Below are positions 60,599-64,000 of a DNA stretch of 64,000 nucleotides, piece by piece. The stretch lies in contig JAWKTN010000001.1 in NCBI GenBank assembly GCA_041399065.1, forward strand, positions 558,001 to 622,000, read 5' to 3'. The stretch's first letter is position 1. Every line of letters begins with the position of its first letter. The position numbers and the translations under genes were made by a program. The notes under the pieces were generated by a model. The model did no database searches, was not told the DNA's origin, and worked only from the letters and a program-made list of their open reading frames with translations. This DNA is from JAGQPD01 sp020426865. GTDB lineage: Bacteria > Planctomycetota > Planctomycetia > Pirellulales > Pirellulaceae.

Positions 60599-62194
60599 TT
60601 ACATTGCATCAATCAACCGATCCATGGATTGGGACACGCTCCCCGTGGTATCGAGGTCAACGTGTCGGAGATCCTCATCACACGGCTCCTCTTCGTTGCG
60701 TTGAGCTGCAAGCAGATCGGGGCGAGCCTCCGAGAGCGTTGCGTCATCGCGTCGTGAAAGAATGCGCTCATAGATCACCTCGTCGGGGCAAAGGCAATTG
60801 GCGATCACAAGCTGAGCGGAGCGTTGTTGGGCAATACCCTGTGCCTCTCGGCGCTGGCTTCCCTTCAGAAACGTACCGTCGAGCACAACATTGATGCCGT
60901 CGTTTAGCAAACGATCCGCACGTTGAAACATCTCTTCATAGACGCGCTGGCGAAGAGCTGGCGAATAGTTACCCTCGCCGTAACCCGCTTCCGCATTGCT
61001 AGTGCCGAACAGCTCGCGACGGATCGCGTCGGTTTGCAGCAACTGTGCGCCGAAGAGCCGCGACAGCTCATTCCCGATCGTCGACTTGCCCGTCCCCATC
61101 AAGCCGCGCACAACCGTCAACAACGGTGCACCGAGTTCTCGCGCCGCCAGATCGGCGAGTCTGAGATAGCTGTTCGCTTCGTGGATGGCCGAACTACGTT
61201 GTTCGTCGTCTAGTTGTTTCGCGCGTAAGGCCGCCACCTTTGCGCGCACGCAAGCCCGGTAGGCACGATAGAACACGAGCAGCTTCGGCAGTGGATCGTC
61301 GTTCAATTCCTTCAGACAGCGCATTGCGATCTCGTTTCCAATCGCCGACTCACCAAGTAGCTCGCACTCCATCGCCAGAAACATCATTTCGTCGGCGACG
61401 TCCACAGTACGGAGTGCCTCGCTGAACTCAATGCAGTCGATCGCAACGGGATATTCTTCCAAGTAGAGATGCTCAGGCCGCAAGTCGCCGTGGCCTTCGA
61501 TAATGCAACCCCTTCGGCCCTCGGCGGTAGCGCGTTGCTCAAACAGCGATCGCTTCAACGTGAGCAGCGCAAGCTGTCGCGAATGGATGCGACGGACCGT
61601 GGTGCAGGCTTCCAGCTTGCCCTCGGCGAGACCTTCATAAACTGCCAGCAAATCCGCCCGGTTCGCTTCGACATGCCCTCGCACCTGATCAACATACTCG
61701 CTCGCTCCCCACTCGCTCGATGGCAGGTCACGATAGAAGGTGACAAGTAGCTTGACGATGCGATCGACGTCCCCCGGCGAGACTCTCCGCTTTTGCAATA
61801 GGTGATCGAATCGGCACGGCTCGATTAACCGGCGCATTTTGACCGCCCATTCGATCGGCGTGCCTGCGTGTTCCACGCGGACATTGCCGCGGTTGTCACG
61901 CACAATTGGCACGACGTCGAGATAGACATCGGGAGCCAGCCGCCGGTTCAACCGGACTTCTTCAGCACACATCCGCCGCCGCAGTTCAAGTGTACTGAAG
62001 TCCAGAAACTCGAACTGCACAGGCTTTTTGATCTTGTAGGCGAAACGATCGGTGAGAAATACGTGCGAGATGTGCGTTTCGATGTGACGAACCGAATCAG
62101 TCCGATCCGGGTAAGCATCACAACGAGTCAACGCTTGCGGCGCTGGCGGCCGCTGATTGGCGATCGGTCGATGAGTATTGCCGCTCTTAGTCAT
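60599..62194 (-). CDS. Bifunctional aminoglycoside-phosphotransferase-like/AAA ATP-binding kinase
   Basis: A 531-residue fusion. The N-terminal ~330 residues resemble APH kinases: FLTDRFAYKIKKPVQFEFLD (ATP-binding Lys), then IIEGHGDLRPEHLYLEEYPV (catalytic H-G-D) and VAIDCIEFSEALRTVDVADE (DFG-like Asp-containing segment). Residues ~365-520 are a P-loop kinase, LTVVRGLMGTGKSTIGNELS, LQTDAIRRELFG and GINVVLDGTFLKGSQRREA. Domain order is that of a known APH/AAA family; the substrate is unknown. The ATG at 62194 is used. Confidence 0.85.
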   Translation of the reverse strand: MTKSGNTHRPIANQRPPAPQALTRCDAYPDRTDSVRHIETHISHVFLTDRFAYKIKKPVQFEFLDFSTLELRRRMCAEEVRLNRRLAPDVYLDVVPIVRDNRGNVRVEHAGTPIEWAVKMRRLIEPCRFDHLLQKRRVSPGDVDRIVKLLVTFYRDLPSSEWGASEYVDQVRGHVEANRADLLAVYEGLAEGKLEACTTVRRIHSRQLALLTLKRSLFEQRATAEGRRGCIIEGHGDLRPEHLYLEEYPVAIDCIEFSEALRTVDVADEMMFLAMECELLGESAIGNEIAMRCLKELNDDPLPKLLVFYRAYRACVRAKVAALRAKQLDDEQRSSAIHEANSYLRLADLAARELGAPLLTVVRGLMGTGKSTIGNELSRLFGAQLLQTDAIRRELFGTSNAEAGYGEGNYSPALRQRVYEEMFQRADRLLNDGINVVLDGTFLKGSQRREAQGIAQQRSAQLVIANCLCPDEVIYERILSRRDDATLSEARPDLLAAQRNEEEPCDEDLRHVDLDTTGSVSQSMDRLIDAM

Positions 62195-62221
62195 GGCTAT
62201 GGCCTTATGGCTCAGTCGTTT

Positions 62222-62449
62222 TCACTGTCGAGAGGCCGCAGTGCGTTCGCCTCGCTTTTTCGCGTCGTCGCCGGCATCCGGTTGGCAATTGCGGGCAGCG
62301 GCGGCTTCGAGCAGCGGGCGGAACAAGTCGATCGGGATGGGGAACACGATCGTGGTGTTGTTTTCCGCACCCACGTCAACCAGTGTTTGCAGGCGCCAGT
62401 GAGGCAAAAATGCCAGCAAAGATGAGTGCAATGAGGTAACGGATGTCAA
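62222..62449 (-). pseudogene. C-terminal remnant of an SPFH/slipin-type protein
   Basis: The stretch LQTLVDVGAENNTTIVFPIP followed by IDLFRPLLEAA is, by recall, the characteristic C-terminal end of slipin/stomatin-like proteins. Only about 45 residues remain; nothing resembling the SPFH domain precedes it, and the first 18 residues of the frame are unrelated. The stop at 62222 comes 27 bases before the APH/AAA kinase start. The remnant suggests a deleted neighbour gene. Confidence 0.55.
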
Positions 62450-62961
62450 TCATTCGAGACGAGTGACCGCAAACCACGCGCCGGCCACGAGACCGAAAAA
62501 ACGACGTGGGTTAAGCTTCCTGCTTCCCTTCCTTTGCAGCAAATCGCGGTCCCGTCGCAAGCTGGAACCTTACGCCACGACTCTGTGCCGGGCGTCACTT
62601 GGGATCGCGGCGAGATTGACCAATCTGGCTCGGATTCCTGAAAGGCAGCTACGACATATTGTCCTATGTGGCGGACACGTCTCGCGTAGACACGAAGTTG
62701 CCCTCGGTGGAACCAGCACTGATTTCTCCAGTATGACCCGACACCACTCCGTTTGATGGGCAACGTCACAGTCAATTCGATCTGAAGAGTGACAAAGCGA
62801 TGCGTGGACGACTGGCGCAGCGATTGCATATGTATAGACGTCCCCAAGTAGCGAAACGCGGCTACTCGCGCCAGGTACGGCGGATGTATTGGTCGCGGTT
62901 CGAACCTAAGAGGGAGGACAGCAAAAATGAAGGCGAGTCCTAGTAGCGAGGAACTATCGCG
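62450..62961. other. Gene-free stretch
   Basis: About 510 bases with no gene I can support. A 222-codon minus-strand frame covers it but is rich in Arg, Trp and Cys and shows no domain. Deleted slipin and older gene material may have been here. No RNA gene, repeat or clear promoter was seen. Confidence 0.4.
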
Positions 62962-63288
62962 ATGAACTACGCAGACCAGTCCGTCACGTTCGCACAGGGT
63001 GATCCGCCAAAAGAGCCCGATGACGAACCTGGGCCGGAGGTGCCGCCACCACCTCGTCCGACGCCAGGCACACCGCGCCCCGGTGATCCACCGGGACAGC
63101 CGCCTCGTCCTCATGATCCGCCACCCGCGAAGCCAGAGCCCGATTCACCTGGGCCGGTTCGGCCGAAGGATACAGGGTTGGTCGATCCTCGCGACTTGAC
63201 CGGCGAGCAAGACGAGCCGCTGCCCTTGCCGGATGAGCCAATCAGCGAAACACCGGACGAGGACAACACGCCGGGTGACGCGAAATGA
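62962..63288 (+). CDS. Proline-rich low-complexity protein
   Basis: A 108-residue protein that is acidic and proline rich throughout (PPPPRPTPGTPRPGDPPG, PDEPISETPDEDNTPG), probably disordered. GAGGAAC precedes the ATG at 62962. There is no signal peptide or catalytic motif. Low complexity makes the call uncertain. Confidence 0.5.
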   Translation: MNYADQSVTFAQGDPPKEPDDEPGPEVPPPPRPTPGTPRPGDPPGQPPRPHDPPPAKPEPDSPGPVRPKDTGLVDPRDLTGEQDEPLPLPDEPISETPDEDNTPGDAK

Positions 63289-63358
63289 TGCTACCGTCCA
63301 TCGAGGCGAACTCGGCAATCCACCGAAGTACTCGCTCAATCGCCCAACCCGTATAGCC

Positions 63359-63822
63359 ATGCAACTCGCGATCGGTGCTGATCATGCTGGGTTTCAGCTC
63401 AAGCAGCAACTCGTGAAAGAGCTGCAGCGCTGGGACTACGACGTAATTGACGTGGGAACGCACGATTCGCAACCAGCGGATTACCCGACACGACCGAAGC
63501 CGTTGGCTTAGCAGTGCGAGAGGGTCGCGTCGACCGCGGGATCGTGATTTGCGGTAGCGGCGTGGGCGCCACCATCGCGGCAAACAAACTGCCAGGCATC
63601 CGCGCCGGCCTGTGCCACGATCTTTACTCCGCCAAGCAAGGCGTGCAGCACGATTGGATGAACGTTCTCGTCCTGGGCGCGAGAATCGTCACAGCCAAAA
63701 CGGCGATTGAACTCGTCCGCGCATTCGTACAGGCGACTTTCTCCGGCGATGAACGCCACCTACGGCGGCTGAATAAGGTACGCGTCTTGGAGGCTCGTTA
63801 CGGCGACATCAAGACGCAGTGA
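63359..63822 (+). pseudogene. rpiB: Second ribose-5-phosphate isomerase B, frameshifted
   Basis: The frame from 63359 reads MQLAIGADHAGFQLKQQLVK and reaches ADYP, then goes out of frame at the CCC at 63484-63486 and stops at 63509-63511. The missing part continues in another frame as DTTEAVGLAVREGRVDRGIV, GSGVGATIAANKLPGIRAGL and ends at 63822. One lost base explains it. The combined protein (about 154 residues) resembles the intact rpiB at 29031-29504 and keeps the active-site Cys. A start inside the second frame at 63514 cannot supply the N-terminal SDHAGF part. Confidence 0.85.
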
Positions 63823-63827
63823 CGAAG

Positions 63828-64000
63828 TCAAACGAGCGTCAACTCGTTTCCCAACTTCGGCTGCAGATTCGGCCTCGCCTGCCAGGTTTCCCAATAACGG
63901 CCAAGGCGCGAACGGAGTTGTTTCGGCTTCTCCGCCAAGAGCCGTTCGCCCAGTGGCCGAGCTTTCGCTAGTAGTTCCGCCCGACGCCGATCGATCAGCC
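63828..64000 (-). CDS. Partial gene at the right edge, C-terminal end
   Basis: An open minus-strand frame runs from the window edge to a TGA at 63828-63830. It encodes about 56 residues including IDRRRAELLAKARPLGERLL and YWETWQARPNLQPKLGNEL, a basic and amphipathic sequence. It could be the end of a CHAD-like or other helical protein, but the family cannot be settled from this part. Its stop is 5 bases from the rpiB remnant on the other strand. Confidence 0.45.
   Translation of the reverse strand, partial: LIDRRRAELLAKARPLGERLLAEKPKQLRSRLGRYWETWQARPNLQPKLGNELTLV

Noticed and set aside
62446..63114. 222-codon minus-strand open frame
   Set aside because: Composition is Arg/Trp/Cys rich with no motif, and it overlaps a better supported plus-strand gene; taken as a chance frame in GC-rich DNA.
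1..64000. CRISPR array, tRNA or rRNA genes, prophage
   Set aside because: No regularly spaced direct repeats, cloverleaf-like sequences, rRNA stretches or phage structural genes were noticed. A short tRNA could be missed by eye.

Overview
The window looks like a planctomycete chromosome, probably of the Pirellula/Rhodopirellula type. The pointers are a complete Alternative Complex III (actABCDEF) operon joined to a caa3-type oxidase, a fused transaldolase/glucose-6-phosphate isomerase, a small lipoprotein with a carboxypeptidase-regulatory-like fold, and short palindromic repeats whose translations ('TRSVSEE', 'SETRQDFRR', 'VGFQPA') I recall from planctomycete proteins. This is inferred by eye; no search was run.

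Layout. 1-7.2 kb, mostly minus strand: coiled-coil lipoprotein, an internally deleted zinc-type dehydrogenase, a JmjC/cupin oxygenase, a secreted TPR protein overlapping a CFA-like methyltransferase, and a DksA-type zinc-finger protein, followed by a decaying patch with remnants of Pcm and of a PAS-histidine kinase. 7.5-19.9 kb: a Kef-type antiporter, a very large glycosyltransferase/phosphodiesterase/EEP-nuclease fusion broken by two frameshifts, a six-hairpin-type glycosidase, a GH15 glucoamylase and a frameshifted CPA1 antiporter. 20-31.4 kb, minus strand: an almost gapless carbon operon (tkt, rpiB, tal-pgi, gnd, zwf, pgl, rpe, ROK sugar kinase) followed by a type II NADH dehydrogenase. It covers the whole oxidative and non-oxidative pentose phosphate route, with the upstream glucan hydrolases able to supply glucose and NDH-2 able to take reducing equivalents to quinone.

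31.8-44.5 kb, plus strand: actABCDEF, a small membrane protein, a Sco copper chaperone and coxBACD, mostly with 4-bp start/stop overlaps. Quinol oxidised by ACIII would pass electrons through cytochrome c domains to caa3. Four palindromic repeat copies of three families lie in this operon and are read in frame as protein segments of ActE, ActF and Sco. 44.9-56.7 kb, plus strand: cytochrome c peroxidase-like protein, PDZ protein, small stress and membrane proteins, a BLH-type phosphatase beside an MBL-fold/rhodanese enzyme (sulfur detoxification type), HdeD, a DUF4203-like membrane gene split by an antisense, degenerate group II intron, a ferritin-like protein and a site-2 protease with CBS domains. 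56.8-64 kb, mostly minus strand: VOC protein, unknown proteins, a lipoprotein fused to PRC-barrel-like domains, a cupin, an APH/AAA kinase fusion, a slipin remnant and a frameshifted second rpiB.

The gene mix (pentose phosphate NADPH supply, glucan hydrolysis, antiporters, sulfur and acid stress proteins, high-capacity respiration) suggests a redox/acid stress and energy island. Many accessory genes carry small indels while the core operons are intact, which suggests ongoing decay; sequencing error cannot be excluded.
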